From DASXVX01 sp036504075 (GTDB taxonomy: Bacteria > Bacillota > Sulfobacillia > Symbiobacteriales > Symbiobacteriaceae), in assembly GCA_036504075.1 (NCBI GenBank), contig DASXVX010000014.1, positions 1 to 23,392 of the forward strand: a stretch of DNA of 23,392 bases, in the 5' to 3' direction. A program made the position numbers and the translations under genes. The notes under the pieces are model-generated. The model was not told the DNA's origin and ran no database searches. It was given only the letters and a program-made list of their open reading frames with translations. Shown here in pieces: positions 1 through 7,188 of this stretch. Position 1 is the stretch's first letter; the number at the start of each line of letters is the position of its first letter.

Positions 1-30
1 CCGCACGCCCCGTCACCGGGGCGCACTGCC

Positions 31-59
31 CAAGTGGGATTTCCACTTGTTTGTCTTTC
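31..59 (+). terminator. Probable intrinsic terminator of a gene left of the window
   Basis: A 7-bp perfect stem (CAAGTGG at 31-37 with CCACTTG at 43-49, loop GATTT) is followed by the T-rich stretch TTTGTCTTT. This is the form of a rho-independent terminator on the + strand. A second, GC-only hairpin (GCCCCG/CGGGGC, 7-22) lies just before it. The gene it would end is outside the window. Confidence 0.5.
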
Positions 60-83
60 AGTTACAAGACCGAACAGGATAAA

Positions 84-108
84 CGGCCTTGGGAGGACTT
101 GAACCTCC
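84..108 (-). other. tRNA 3'-end-like fragment (T-arm plus acceptor-like tail)
   Basis: On the minus strand a 5-bp stem with a 7-base loop (GGAGG, TTCAAGT, CCTCC) is followed by CAAGGCCG. This matches a tRNA T-arm and the 3' side of an acceptor stem. No matching 5' acceptor strand (GGCCTTG), D-arm or convincing anticodon arm is found upstream on that strand, and no CCA is encoded. It is therefore at best a tRNA remnant, for example one half of an old integration site, or a chance match. Confidence 0.25.
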
Positions 109-142
109 TGACTTGCATGACTGCGAGGCGCACCGCGAAAAT

Positions 143-165
143 GGAGGGGGCGTTCTGCCCCCTCC
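143..165 (-). terminator. Intrinsic terminator of the chemotaxis receptor gene
   Basis: A 9-bp perfect GC-rich stem (143-151 with 157-165, 5-base loop) lies just beyond the stop codon of the chemoreceptor gene. Read on the minus strand it is followed by ATTTTC, a short U-run, so it should end that transcript. Confidence 0.7.
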
Positions 166-185
166 GTTCGGTATGCTGGCGTAAC

Positions 186-2042
186 TTATAGCGTGAACCG
201 AATCATGCGGGCCCGAAGTTGCTCGGCGATGGCCGCCAGGCCCTGGGCTGAACTTGCGACCTCCTCCATGGCGGCGTTCATTTCCTCCACCGACGAGGAA
301 ACCTCTTCTGCCGACGCGGCGTTCTCCTCCGAAATGGCGGCGACAGCGCTGACCGAATCGGTCATCTGGCCGGCAGCGGCGGTCATTTGCTCCGTGATGG
401 CCGAGTTCTCCTGGGACGTGGCGGCCACATTCTCCATAGCGCCGGCCACGTTCCGGCTGAAGCTGGAGATTTGGCCCGCGGCCGCCGCGATGGCCGCAGC
501 GTCCCGGTTCGCCTGGTCCACCATGGCCTGGATCGCCTTGAGCGCCTGGCCGGCGTCGCCCACCAGGCGGAAACCCGCCTCCACCTCCACGGTGCCCTGC
601 TGCATGACCTCCCTGGTGTGCGCCGTGCCCGTCTGGATGTTGTCGATCAGCGTCGCGATCTCCTTGGCCGACTTGCCCGCCCGTTCCGCCAGCCGCCTGA
701 CTTCCCCGGCGACCACGGCGAAGCCCCGGCCGTGTTCCCCGGCCCGGGCAGCCTCGATAGCCGCGTTTAGCGCCAGGAGGTTGGTTTGTTCGGCGATCTC
801 CGTGATCGCCTGATTAATCGTACCGATTTGCTCGGAGAGCCGGCTCAACTCCGCCATCTGCTTTGCCGACTCCAGCGCGCCGGACCGGATCCGGCCCATG
901 CCTTCGATCGTCTTCTCCACGACCGCGCCGCCGCTCCGGGCGGTCTCAGCCGCCTGGTGTGACGAAGTCGAGACGTGATTGGCCTTGGCCACCACATCGG
1001 CGATGGCCGCCACCATCTGGTTGACCACGGCCGCGGTGGACTGGGCATCCCGAGCCTCGTCCTGGGCGCCGGCGGCGATCTTCGCGATGGCCTCCTGCAT
1101 CTCGCCCACCATGCTCGTAGCGGCCTGGACGGAGTGGGCCTGCTCCAGGGTGCCCCCGGCCACACTCCCGATGGCCTGGGCCACACCCTGGGAGACCTGG
1201 GCCACCTGTTCGGTGGTGGTCATTAGCTGCTCGGCCGAACTCCCCACCGTGACGGCCGAATCCCGCACGTCGGACAGGAGCGTGCGCAGCGTTTCCAGGA
1301 AGGCGTTGAACGTTTTCGCCAGATCGCCGATTTCGTCGTTGGTGCGTACCTGCAGTCGCCGGGTCAGGTCGCCGCCCCCCGCTGCCAGCTCCCGGAGTTG
1401 CCCGTTCACCCGCTTGAGCGGCTGGACGACGAAAATCACCAAGGTCACGGTCGTGGCCAGTCCGATGAGGAGGCCGATGCCCAGGACGATCAGGGAAGCC
1501 CGGCGCTGGGCAGCCGCCGCTGCGGTCGTCTGAGCCTGAACCTCGACGACTTTCTGCGCCTGGTGCGCGACCTCATCGTCCACCGCCTTGGTCAGTTCCT
1601 CACGGATTGGTGCGAGGGTGGCGACAACCTGCTGCGCCTCTGCCCTCGTGTACACGGGCCGGTTAAAAACCGGTACCGCCCCCGCATTGTAGTTGATCAG
1701 GCTGGACTCGATCCGGGCCAGAATCGCCTCACCGTCGTCGCTGCGAATCAGCTTACTCAGCCTGGCAACGGATTTGCCGGCCTCATCGCGGGCCACCTGG
1801 TAATCCGCCCAGGACTTGGGCTCGCCCAGCAAGAGGTGCGCGGTAATCGCCCGGCCCGCGGCCTGAACGTTGGCTTCCACGTGACGGGACTCGACCATCG
1901 CCTGGTCCACCCGGTCAGTCAGGTCCTGATACTGCGCGACGATCCTGTTCAAGCCCTGGAGATTCAGCGCTGCTATCGCGCCCATGGCCGCCAGCATGAA
2001 CAGACTTGCGATGGACAGCTTGAATGTAACGGTCAGCCGCAT
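186..2042 (-). CDS. Methyl-accepting chemotaxis protein
   Basis: This 618-residue transmembrane chemoreceptor passes ligand signals to CheA/CheW and so controls flagellar or twitching motility. Visible parts in order: an N-terminal membrane segment (about residues 9-27), an extracytoplasmic sensing region of about 155 residues that looks like a four-helix bundle, a second membrane segment (about 183-207), a HAMP linker (about 208-258), and a long coiled-coil signalling domain. The conserved hairpin tip, containing EIAEQTNLLALNAAIEAARA and then GRGFAVVAGEVRRLAE, lies near residues 415-453. The ATG start is preceded by AGGGAG at good spacing. No other chemotaxis genes are nearby, so it is an orphan receptor; its ligand cannot be told from sequence. 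The family call is secure. Confidence 0.97.
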   Translation of the reverse strand: MRLTVTFKLSIASLFMLAAMGAIAALNLQGLNRIVAQYQDLTDRVDQAMVESRHVEANVQAAGRAITAHLLLGEPKSWADYQVARDEAGKSVARLSKLIRSDDGEAILARIESSLINYNAGAVPVFNRPVYTRAEAQQVVATLAPIREELTKAVDDEVAHQAQKVVEVQAQTTAAAAAQRRASLIVLGIGLLIGLATTVTLVIFVVQPLKRVNGQLRELAAGGGDLTRRLQVRTNDEIGDLAKTFNAFLETLRTLLSDVRDSAVTVGSSAEQLMTTTEQVAQVSQGVAQAIGSVAGGTLEQAHSVQAATSMVGEMQEAIAKIAAGAQDEARDAQSTAAVVNQMVAAIADVVAKANHVSTSSHQAAETARSGGAVVEKTIEGMGRIRSGALESAKQMAELSRLSEQIGTINQAITEIAEQTNLLALNAAIEAARAGEHGRGFAVVAGEVRRLAERAGKSAKEIATLIDNIQTGTAHTREVMQQGTVEVEAGFRLVGDAGQALKAIQAMVDQANRDAAAIAAAAGQISSFSRNVAGAMENVAATSQENSAITEQMTAAAGQMTDSVSAVAAISEENAASAEEVSSSVEEMNAAMEEVASSAQGLAAIAEQLRARMIRFTL

Positions 2043-2079
2043 TGTGGTCTCCCTCTCAGCGAATACGGTGTTGGCGCAG

Positions 2080-2121
2080 CCTTGCTGGTTGGTTCTGTTG
2101 CCGAAGGTTGTACCAGCAAGG
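2080..2121. promoter_or_regulatory. 10-bp inverted repeat next to the chemoreceptor -10 box
   Basis: CCTTGCTGGT (2080-2089) and ACCAGCAAGG (2112-2121) form a perfect inverted repeat separated by 22 bases. The right arm directly abuts the -10 hexamer of the chemoreceptor promoter, so it spans the likely transcription start. That position fits an operator better than an RNA hairpin, because the expected transcript would begin inside the right arm. The binding protein is unknown. Confidence 0.45.
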
Positions 2122-2150
2122 ATTATATAGGTAATTCGCAGAACTTACAA
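2122..2150 (-). promoter_or_regulatory. Sigma-A type promoter of the chemoreceptor gene
   Basis: On the minus strand the -35 element TTGTAA (2145-2150) is separated by 17 bp from a perfect TATAAT -10 element (2122-2127). It points at the chemoreceptor start about 80 bases downstream. Housekeeping-type elements rather than a sigma-28/SigD motility promoter are notable for a chemoreceptor. Confidence 0.75.
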
Positions 2151-2251
2151 TAGTTACAAGGAGCGTAGCGCTATTCCTGGCTGTAAACGCCACCCCCGTA
2201 TAGCGGCGGCGAACCCGGGCGAGAATACGCGCCGGGAGGTGCCCTAAGCCT

Positions 2252-2506
2252 ATGAGGCCGAAACAGGAAGCGCTTAGAGTGATCCGGGAACAGGTCGGCG
2301 ATCGCACGCTAACCTTTAACACCACCATCACGGAACTCTCGGAGGAGTTCGATACCGATATCCTCGACCTGGTGGATGCGTTGGAGAACGAGTTTGGCGT
2401 GGAACTGTCCGAAGAGTTGCTGGTCGACGTAGAAACCATCGGCGAACTCTGTCAGGTGGTGGTCCGCGCCACCAAGGAGACCGCCGGCGACGAGGAAGAG
2501 GAGTAG
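2252..2506 (+). CDS. Acyl-carrier-protein-like small acidic protein lacking the phosphopantetheine serine
   Basis: This 84-residue acidic protein has the helical pattern of an acyl carrier protein: LDLVDALENEFGVELSEE (residues 38-55) followed by VETIGELCQVV (60-70) matches the helix II-III part of ACP. In ordinary ACP the motif DSL at the start of helix II carries the 4'-phosphopantetheine. Here the aligned residues are F33-D34-T35, so the serine is replaced by Asp and the protein probably cannot be modified there. The C-terminus is a Glu tail. The nearest Shine-Dalgarno (GGGAGG, 2234-2239) is 12 bases from the ATG, slightly long. No fatty-acid or polyketide genes are adjacent. The function is unknown, and similarity to ACP was judged by eye only. 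Confidence 0.7.
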   Translation: MRPKQEALRVIREQVGDRTLTFNTTITELSEEFDTDILDLVDALENEFGVELSEELLVDVETIGELCQVVVRATKETAGDEEEE

Positions 2507-2514
2507 ACAGACAG

Positions 2515-2547
2515 ACAGCGGTGAAGGGTCACGCCCTTCACCGCTGT
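2515..2547. terminator. Bidirectional terminator between the ACP-like gene and gabT
   Basis: A perfect 14-bp stem (2515-2528 with 2534-2547, loop TCACG) sits between two convergent genes. It ends the ACP-like transcript, with CTTGTCCC following on the + strand, and lies 19 bases past the stop codon of the aminotransferase on the other strand. Confidence 0.75.
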
Positions 2548-2565
2548 CTTGTCCCGGTCCGGAGC

Positions 2566-3936
2566 TTACTTCCCTTCCGCCACTTCCACGCAAGCCTGCT
2601 CCAGCACGTCCAGCGCCTCTGCCAGCTGGTCCATGGGGATCATCAGCGGGCCCAGCATCCGCAGCACGTTGCCGTAAATGCCGCACTTGACGATGATGAC
2701 GCCCCGGCTGATGCACTTTTCCATGATCTTGTTGACCTCGGGAGCCGCCGGCTCCTTCGTGTTCACGTCCCGGACCAGTTCCATGCCGATCATGGCCCCC
2801 AGGCCACGAATGTCGCCGGCCTGAATCTTGCCGCCGGGAACGGCGGCCAGCCGCTTCTGCAGGGAGCCGAAGCGCTCCCGATAAACGGCGCCCACTTCGT
2901 TTGCCCGTGCCACCAACTTCTCTTCCTCGATCACGTCCAGCACGGCGTTGGCCGCTGCGCAGGCCACCGGGTTGCCTACGTACGTGCCGCCGATGGTCGA
3001 GTCGCCCGGCGCGTCCATGACATCCGCCCGGCCGATGAGGCCGGAGAGCGGCATGCCCGCAGCCAACGACTTGCCCACGCAGATCAGATCGGGCACCAGA
3101 CCCAACTGCTCGCAGGCGAGGAACGTGCCGGTGCGGCCGAAGCCGCTCTGAATCTCATCGGCGATGATGAGAATGTTATGCTTGGCCGCAACCTCCTGGA
3201 CCCGCTTCAAGTAGTCCGGGTGCAGCGGCACGAAGCCGCCCTCGCCCTGCACCGGTTCCAGAATAATGGCCGCGGTGTCGCCGGGGGCCGTCATGGTGAT
3301 CAGCGCCCGCTCCAGGGCGTCGGCGCAGAACTGCACGTATTCCGCCTCGGTCATGCCGGCCGGCCGCCGGTAGACGTACGGGGCGGGCACCCGGTAAACC
3401 TCCGGGGCGAAGGGACCGAAGCCCTCCTTGTACGGCTTCACCTTGGAGGTCAGGCTCATGGTCAGGTTAGTGCGACCGTGGAACGCCCCTTCCAGGGCGA
3501 TGATCGCCCGCTTGCCCGTATACTTGCGGGCAAACTTGACGGCGTTTTCGACCGCTTCTGCGCCGGCGTTGAAGAAACAGGCCTTCTTGGGGAAGCTGCC
3601 CGGCGCCAGCTTCGTCAGCCGCTCCGCCAGTCGAACGTACGAGTCATACATGATCACGGAGAAGTCGGTATGGGTGAAGGCGGACGCCGCTTCCTGAATC
3701 GCCTTGACCACATGCGGGTGCGAGTGGCCCACGTTGAGGCAGCCCAGCCCGCCCGCCAGGTCGATGAAGGTGTTGCCGTCCACATCGGTTACCAGCGCCC
3801 CACGAGCCTCTTTGATCGCAACCGGCACATGAATCGAGAAGGCATTGGCAATGAGTTTGTCTTTCCGGGTCATCAATTCGGCAGAGATGGGGCCGGGCAC
3901 GCCCGTGGTCAATTTGATGGAACGAGTCTCGGTCAT
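2566..3936 (-). CDS. gabT: Class III PLP aminotransferase, probable 4-aminobutyrate aminotransferase
   Basis: The protein transfers an amino group, most likely from 4-aminobutyrate to 2-oxoglutarate, giving succinate semialdehyde and glutamate. Its 456 residues are normal for GabT. Visible motifs are FFNAGAEAVENAVKFARKYTG (about 121-141, cofactor phosphate binding), EPVQGEGGF (227-235), the PLP-nitrogen Asp260 in ADEIQSGFGRTG, and Lys289 in CVGKSLAAGMP, the Schiff-base lysine. The reading frame stays open further upstream, but AGGAGG before GTGATGACC supports a start at ATG 3936 or GTG 3939, and the family does not need the extra 32 residues. No succinate semialdehyde dehydrogenase is adjacent, so another omega-amine substrate such as ornithine, beta-alanine or 5-aminovalerate is possible. 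An unusual inverted repeat precedes the gene. Confidence 0.9.
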   Translation of the reverse strand: MTETRSIKLTTGVPGPISAELMTRKDKLIANAFSIHVPVAIKEARGALVTDVDGNTFIDLAGGLGCLNVGHSHPHVVKAIQEAASAFTHTDFSVIMYDSYVRLAERLTKLAPGSFPKKACFFNAGAEAVENAVKFARKYTGKRAIIALEGAFHGRTNLTMSLTSKVKPYKEGFGPFAPEVYRVPAPYVYRRPAGMTEAEYVQFCADALERALITMTAPGDTAAIILEPVQGEGGFVPLHPDYLKRVQEVAAKHNILIIADEIQSGFGRTGTFLACEQLGLVPDLICVGKSLAAGMPLSGLIGRADVMDAPGDSTIGGTYVGNPVACAAANAVLDVIEEEKLVARANEVGAVYRERFGSLQKRLAAVPGGKIQAGDIRGLGAMIGMELVRDVNTKEPAAPEVNKIMEKCISRGVIIVKCGIYGNVLRMLGPLMIPMDQLAEALDVLEQACVEVAEGK

Positions 3937-3979
3937 CACGTCGGGGTCCCTCCTGTCGGGGATAAGGTAGCCGCGGTCT

Positions 3980-4040
3980 ATGCAAAAATGTATATTGGCC
4001 TTTTCTTCCAAGGTTCCTGCCAGTCTATACATTTTTGCAT
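3980..4040. repeat. Perfect 15-bp inverted repeat upstream of gabT
   Basis: ATGCAAAAATGTATA (3980-3994) and TATACATTTTTGCAT (4026-4040) are exact inverse copies separated by 31 bases, filling the gap between the formate/nitrite channel stop codon and the aminotransferase. The arms are AT-rich in a GC-rich genome. They may be paired sites for a regulator of gabT or form a hairpin in read-through RNA. I cannot match them to a known regulator with confidence. Confidence 0.7.
4006..4023 (-). promoter_or_regulatory. Candidate sigma-54 promoter core for gabT
   Basis: On the minus strand the loop of the inverted repeat reads CTGGCAGGAACCTTGGAA. Against the sigma-54 consensus (TGGCAC, then TTGC with fixed GG-to-GC spacing) it keeps TGGCA and TTG at the right distance but has GG instead of GC at -12. 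No good sigma-A pair was seen in this gap. The call is tentative because the -12 GC is normally important. Confidence 0.3.
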
Positions 4041-4044
4041 GAAA

Positions 4045-4911
4045 CTACGCGGCTGTCTTCCGGCGGAAAGGCCAGGACTGGCCGTCCCAGAGGTAGCAAA
4101 TCCAGTAGACCAGGCCCACAAGCACGGCGCCGCCCACGATGTTCCCCAGCGTCACGGGCACGAGGTTCCCCACAAACCCGAGCCAGTCCAGTTGGGCCAG
4201 CTTCTCGGGTGGCAGGTTGGCCGCAGTGGTCACCGCCGGCTGGCCCTTGAGCCAGATGGCGTAGGGAATGAAGAACATGTTGGCGACAGAGTGTTCGAAA
4301 CCAGCCGCCACGAAGGCGCTGATGGGGAAAATGATCGCCAGAATCTTGTCGGTGACGGTACGGGCGGCGCTGCAGAGCCAGACCGCCAGACAGACCAGGA
4401 CATTGCACAGCACCGCCCGCCAGAACGCCACCCAGAACGGTAGCGTGACTTTGGCCACGCCCACCGCCAGCGCCCGGGCGCCCACCACATTGCCGCCTGC
4501 CGCCCAGTGCTGCGCCCAGTAACAAATGGCCGCCACGCTCAGCGCGCCCAAAAAGTTGCCCAGGAACACGATGACCCAGTTGCGCAGCAGCAAGGAGACC
4601 GGTATTTTCCGGCTCACCACCGCCATGATAATGAGGTTGTTGCCGGTAAAGAGTTCGGCGCCCCCGATTACCACGAGAATGAGGCCAAGCGAGAAGACCA
4701 GACCGCCCAGCAATTGGCCGATGCCGAACCCGGTCTTCGTCTCCGCGGTGACCGTGAGAAAGTAAACGCTGCCCATCGCGATAAACGTTCCGGCCAGCAC
4801 CCCTAGGGTTCCCATTCGAAACAGGGGCATGTTCGCTTTCACCACGCCGACCTGCTCAACCCGCGCAGCCATTTCCGCCGGAGAATAGGCGTCAAAGTTG
4901 TTGTCCGACAC
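4045..4911 (-). CDS. Formate/nitrite transporter (FNT family channel)
   Basis: This 288-residue inner-membrane channel belongs to the FocA/NirC/FdhC family, which forms pentamers passing formate, nitrite or related small anions. About six hydrophobic segments are visible. Family signatures are GGAELFTGNN (83-92), whose Thr89 matches the conserved pore Thr, and AGFEHSVANM (203-212), whose His207 matches the central gating His. It starts at GTG, with AGGAGG nine bases upstream. It lies upstream of and in the same direction as the aminotransferase, 108 bases away. The formate dehydrogenase operon about 8 kb to the right makes formate the more likely substrate, but sequence alone does not exclude nitrite. 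Confidence 0.93.
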   Translation of the reverse strand: MSDNNFDAYSPAEMAARVEQVGVVKANMPLFRMGTLGVLAGTFIAMGSVYFLTVTAETKTGFGIGQLLGGLVFSLGLILVVIGGAELFTGNNLIIMAVVSRKIPVSLLLRNWVIVFLGNFLGALSVAAICYWAQHWAAGGNVVGARALAVGVAKVTLPFWVAFWRAVLCNVLVCLAVWLCSAARTVTDKILAIIFPISAFVAAGFEHSVANMFFIPYAIWLKGQPAVTTAANLPPEKLAQLDWLGFVGNLVPVTLGNIVGGAVLVGLVYWICYLWDGQSWPFRRKTAA

Positions 4912-5025
4912 AATATCCGACCTCCTTTTGGCACAGCCGACCCGATCGAGAACCGACAGCTAATCAAGTCTATCTATTCTGTGTCGTCGTAACCGAGCGA
5001 CGCTTTCATTCTACCATCGCAGAAA

Positions 5026-5059
5026 AAAGCGTTGAACCCCACCCGGGGTTCAACGCTTT
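5026..5059 (-). terminator. Strong intrinsic terminator after the DUF2512 gene
   Basis: A 15-bp perfect stem (5026-5040 with 5045-5059, 4-base loop) ends on the minus strand in a run of T (CTTTTTTCT). It lies just past the stop codon of the DUF2512 gene and separates that unit from the channel gene. Confidence 0.9.
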
Positions 5060-5075
5060 CGTGCTGCCGATTACT

Positions 5076-5417
5076 TCACTCCACTACCGCCGTCGCGAAC
5101 AACCAGCGGTGGAACCACCACTCGAACCCGGTCCCCAGGAGAATCGCCAGAGCCAGCCCCAGGAAGTTCGGGAACGCCCCCATGGCGCTCAGGACCAGAA
5201 AGGAACCCACCACCAGCGTGCCGGCATCCACAGTCGTCGCAACCTGGTTGCCGAACCGGGGCAGAATCAGCAGGTCCCCGAACCAGAGGAGCAAGGTGTG
5301 GACCGCCGCCAGAATCATGGACTGGGACAGGGCCAGGAAACCGAAAACGGGCATGGACACCCCGAAAATCACCAGATAAGCCGCGAGCTTGAGGCCAAGA
5401 GCGGTAGCTTGCCGCAC
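5076..5417 (-). CDS. DUF2512 family small membrane protein
   Basis: The protein has 113 residues and about four hydrophobic helices, so it is an integral membrane protein. The segment FGDLLILPRFGNQVATTVDAG (about 46-66) is the hallmark of the DUF2512 family, found mainly in Bacillota; no biochemical role is established for it. The GTG start has GGAGG eight bases upstream. It follows the HD-domain gene on the same strand after a 61-base gap and is probably co-transcribed with it, ending at the strong hairpin at 5026-5059. The family assignment comes from the recognisable motif; function is unknown. Confidence 0.8.
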   Translation of the reverse strand: MRQATALGLKLAAYLVIFGVSMPVFGFLALSQSMILAAVHTLLLWFGDLLILPRFGNQVATTVDAGTLVVGSFLVLSAMGAFPNFLGLALAILLGTGFEWWFHRWLFATAVVE

Positions 5418-5478
5418 GGGCGCATCCTCCTTCGCCTGGTTTTGGCAAAAGCATACGCCCGTCCTGCCTATTCATGCC

Positions 5479-6054
5479 TTACCTTTCAGCGGTGCCCCGC
5501 AACTCCAAGTTGTCAGCAGCCGCCTTCAGCGCCTCGATGACAAACCCGATGTGCTCCCCCAGTTCGACCCCCAGTTCGGCCGCCCCCCGGACCACGTCCT
5601 CCCGGTTGACGCCGGCCGCGAACCGCTTGTCTTTGAACTTCTTCTTCACCGACTCCACGTCCACGTCAAAAATCGACTTGGTGGGCCGGACCAGGGCAGT
5701 GGCCACCACCAGGCCCGATAGCTCGTCCACGGAATAGAGCACCTTGTCCCGAAGGCTGACCCGCGGGTAGGTCTCGTGCAGGAACTCGGCATGCGAACAG
5801 ATCGAATAGCGAATATCCGCCGGCACGCCCCGCTCGGCCAGGATCTTCTCGCCTTGCAGGGGATGGTCCGGAATGGTCGGGAAGCGCTCGTAGTCAAAGT
5901 CATGCAGGAGGCCGATCAGGCCCCAGGTCTCGACGTCCTCCCCGTGCTGTTCGGCGTATGCCCGCATGCACGCCTCGACCGCCAGCGCGTGGTTGATCAG
6001 ACGGGGGTTTTGCGTATACTCGTTCAACAGTTCCCAGGCTTGTTGCCGGTTCAC
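5479..6054 (-). CDS. HD-superfamily predicted hydrolase
   Basis: This 191-residue protein has an HD domain, the metal-dependent phosphohydrolase fold that acts on nucleotides or other phosphoesters. Metal-ligand residues in order are His22 (NHALAVEA), His51-Asp52 (LLHDFDYE), His64, His88 (CSHAEF) and Asp110 (SVDELSG). It resembles the stand-alone predicted hydrolases of COG2316; the substrate is unknown. The reading frame continues upstream to 6381, but the GTG at 6054 has GGAGG seven bases before it and begins the homologous part (NRQQAWELLNEYTQN). The upstream extension is compositionally poor (Arg/Pro-rich) and overlaps the divergent adenosyltransferase gene. DUF2512 follows downstream. 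Confidence 0.88.
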   Translation of the reverse strand: MNRQQAWELLNEYTQNPRLINHALAVEACMRAYAEQHGEDVETWGLIGLLHDFDYERFPTIPDHPLQGEKILAERGVPADIRYSICSHAEFLHETYPRVSLRDKVLYSVDELSGLVVATALVRPTKSIFDVDVESVKKKFKDKRFAAGVNREDVVRGAAELGVELGEHIGFVIEALKAAADNLELRGTAER

Positions 6055-6152
6055 TTCGTCGCCTCCACTGCCGTGAATTCCTATCGGATTTGCCAATGCT
6101 GTCCGCAAATCCTGCCGGCGGACATGATAGACTAGGAAATGAGGTGAGCGGA

Positions 6153-6707
6153 TTGAAGATCTACACACGGACCGGCGATGCCGGCCAGACCAGCCTCCGC
6201 TGGGGTGAGCGGATCGCGAAAGATGCATTGCGCGTCGAGGCCTACGGCACCGTAGACGAAGCCAATGCCTTCGTGGGGATGGCGCTGGCGGCCCTGCCGG
6301 AAGGCGCAGCGAACCTGAAACTGATCCTCGGCCGGGTCCAGCGGGAACTGTTCGACGTCGGCGCCGATCTGGCGACGCCACCGGACCGGAACAAAGGTGA
6401 AACCGCCAAAGTCCAGACTGCTATGATTGAAGCCTTGGAGCACGACATCGACGGACTGGAGACACAGTTGTCGCCACTGCGCACGTTCATTCTGCCTGGC
6501 GGCACGCCGGCCGCCGCCGCTCTGCATACCGCCCGGACCGTCTCCCGGCGGGCCGAGCGGCGGGTTGTCACCCTCGCGGCCGGAGAGCCAGTGGAGCCGG
6601 AGTTGCTCAAGTACCTGAACCGGCTCTCCGATCTGCTCTTCGTGGTGGCCCGGGCCGCCAACCAGGCGGAAGGGCGGGAAGACGTCAAGGTAGAGTGGAA
6701 GAAGTAA
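6153..6707 (+). CDS. PduO-type cob(I)alamin adenosyltransferase
   Basis: The enzyme transfers the 5'-deoxyadenosyl group of ATP to cob(I)alamin, making coenzyme B12. The 184 residues show the PduO-family motifs: YTRTGDAGQT at the N-terminus (ATP-binding loop, residues 4-13), LRVEAYGTVDEANAFVG (26-42), the SRRAERRVV arginine motif (about 130), and LNRLSDLLFVVAR near the end. It starts at TTG 6153 behind GAGGTG; the frame is open 21 codons further, but that extension has no family similarity or good ribosome site. It is divergent from the HD-domain gene and followed by a terminator. No B12-dependent enzyme lies in the window, so its client enzyme is unknown. Confidence 0.93.
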   Translation: MKIYTRTGDAGQTSLRWGERIAKDALRVEAYGTVDEANAFVGMALAALPEGAANLKLILGRVQRELFDVGADLATPPDRNKGETAKVQTAMIEALEHDIDGLETQLSPLRTFILPGGTPAAAALHTARTVSRRAERRVVTLAAGEPVEPELLKYLNRLSDLLFVVARAANQAEGREDVKVEWKK

Positions 6708-6711
6708 TCGG

Positions 6712-6746
6712 AAAGCGGGCGGCCTACGACAGGACGCCCGCTTTTT
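6712..6746 (+). terminator. Intrinsic terminator of the adenosyltransferase gene
   Basis: A 10-bp stem (AAAGCGGGCG at 6712-6721 with CGCCCGCTTT at 6735-6744) ends in a run of five T immediately after the stem. It lies five bases past the stop codon, between convergent genes. Confidence 0.85.
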
Positions 6747-6770
6747 CGCGCCTACGCCGCAGTGTTGCCC

Positions 6771-7184
6771 TTACGTCGCCGTCCGACCAAGAAACCGGAG
6801 GTAGACCGTCTCGCCCGTCTCCAGGTTGATCTCCAGCCCCGTCTTGTTCGGACGGATGTCGTCGATATAATCGATCAGGATCACCAGTTCGCCCCCATCG
6901 CCTTCGAACCCCAGCGCCCAGCCGTTGTTGTACACGATGGCGATCGAGTCCGAGCCAATGTCGACGCAGGAGTTGACCAATCCCCGGGTCTTGATGATGG
7001 CATCCATGACCATGCCCTGCTCCACCTTGTCCATGAGACCCGGAATCAAGAGGAGCATCTCCCGGCGTTTCGCCACGCCCTGCACATGCTGGCACAGGTC
7101 GTCCAGCACCACCATGAAGTGCTCCCGTGCTGTCCGGAGTTCCGGATGCATCTCCTGAAAGTCATCCTGGCCGGAGCCGACCAT
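6771..7184 (-). CDS. Conserved-looking hypothetical protein, 137 residues
   Basis: I do not recognise this family. The start at ATG 7184 is set by GGAGG eight bases upstream, which lies within the last codons of the helicase gene; the two genes are four bases apart and should be co-translated. The protein has no signal peptide or membrane helix. The N-terminal third is helical (LRTAREHFMVVLDDLCQHVQGVAKRREMLLL), and the C-terminal half alternates short hydrophobic strands (SIAIVYNNGWALGFEG, ELVILIDYIDDIRP, ETVYLRFLG), suggesting a small alpha/beta or beta-sandwich domain. The tight coupling to a UvrD-like helicase suggests a DNA-metabolism role, but this is a guess from position only. Confidence 0.75.
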   Translation of the reverse strand: MVGSGQDDFQEMHPELRTAREHFMVVLDDLCQHVQGVAKRREMLLLIPGLMDKVEQGMVMDAIIKTRGLVNSCVDIGSDSIAIVYNNGWALGFEGDGGELVILIDYIDDIRPNKTGLEINLETGETVYLRFLGRTAT

Positions 7185-7188
7185 TCGC

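Noticed and set aside
84..180. Complete tRNA gene on the minus strand
   Set aside because: Only the T-arm and 3' acceptor side are recognisable; the 5' acceptor, D-arm and anticodon arm are missing and a terminator hairpin sits where they should be.
2521..4443. A 640-codon open frame on the + strand opposite gabT and the FNT channel gene
   Set aside because: It is antisense to two genes with strong family motifs, its composition (His/Arg/Gly-rich) is that of a GC-rich shadow frame, and it has no ribosome site.
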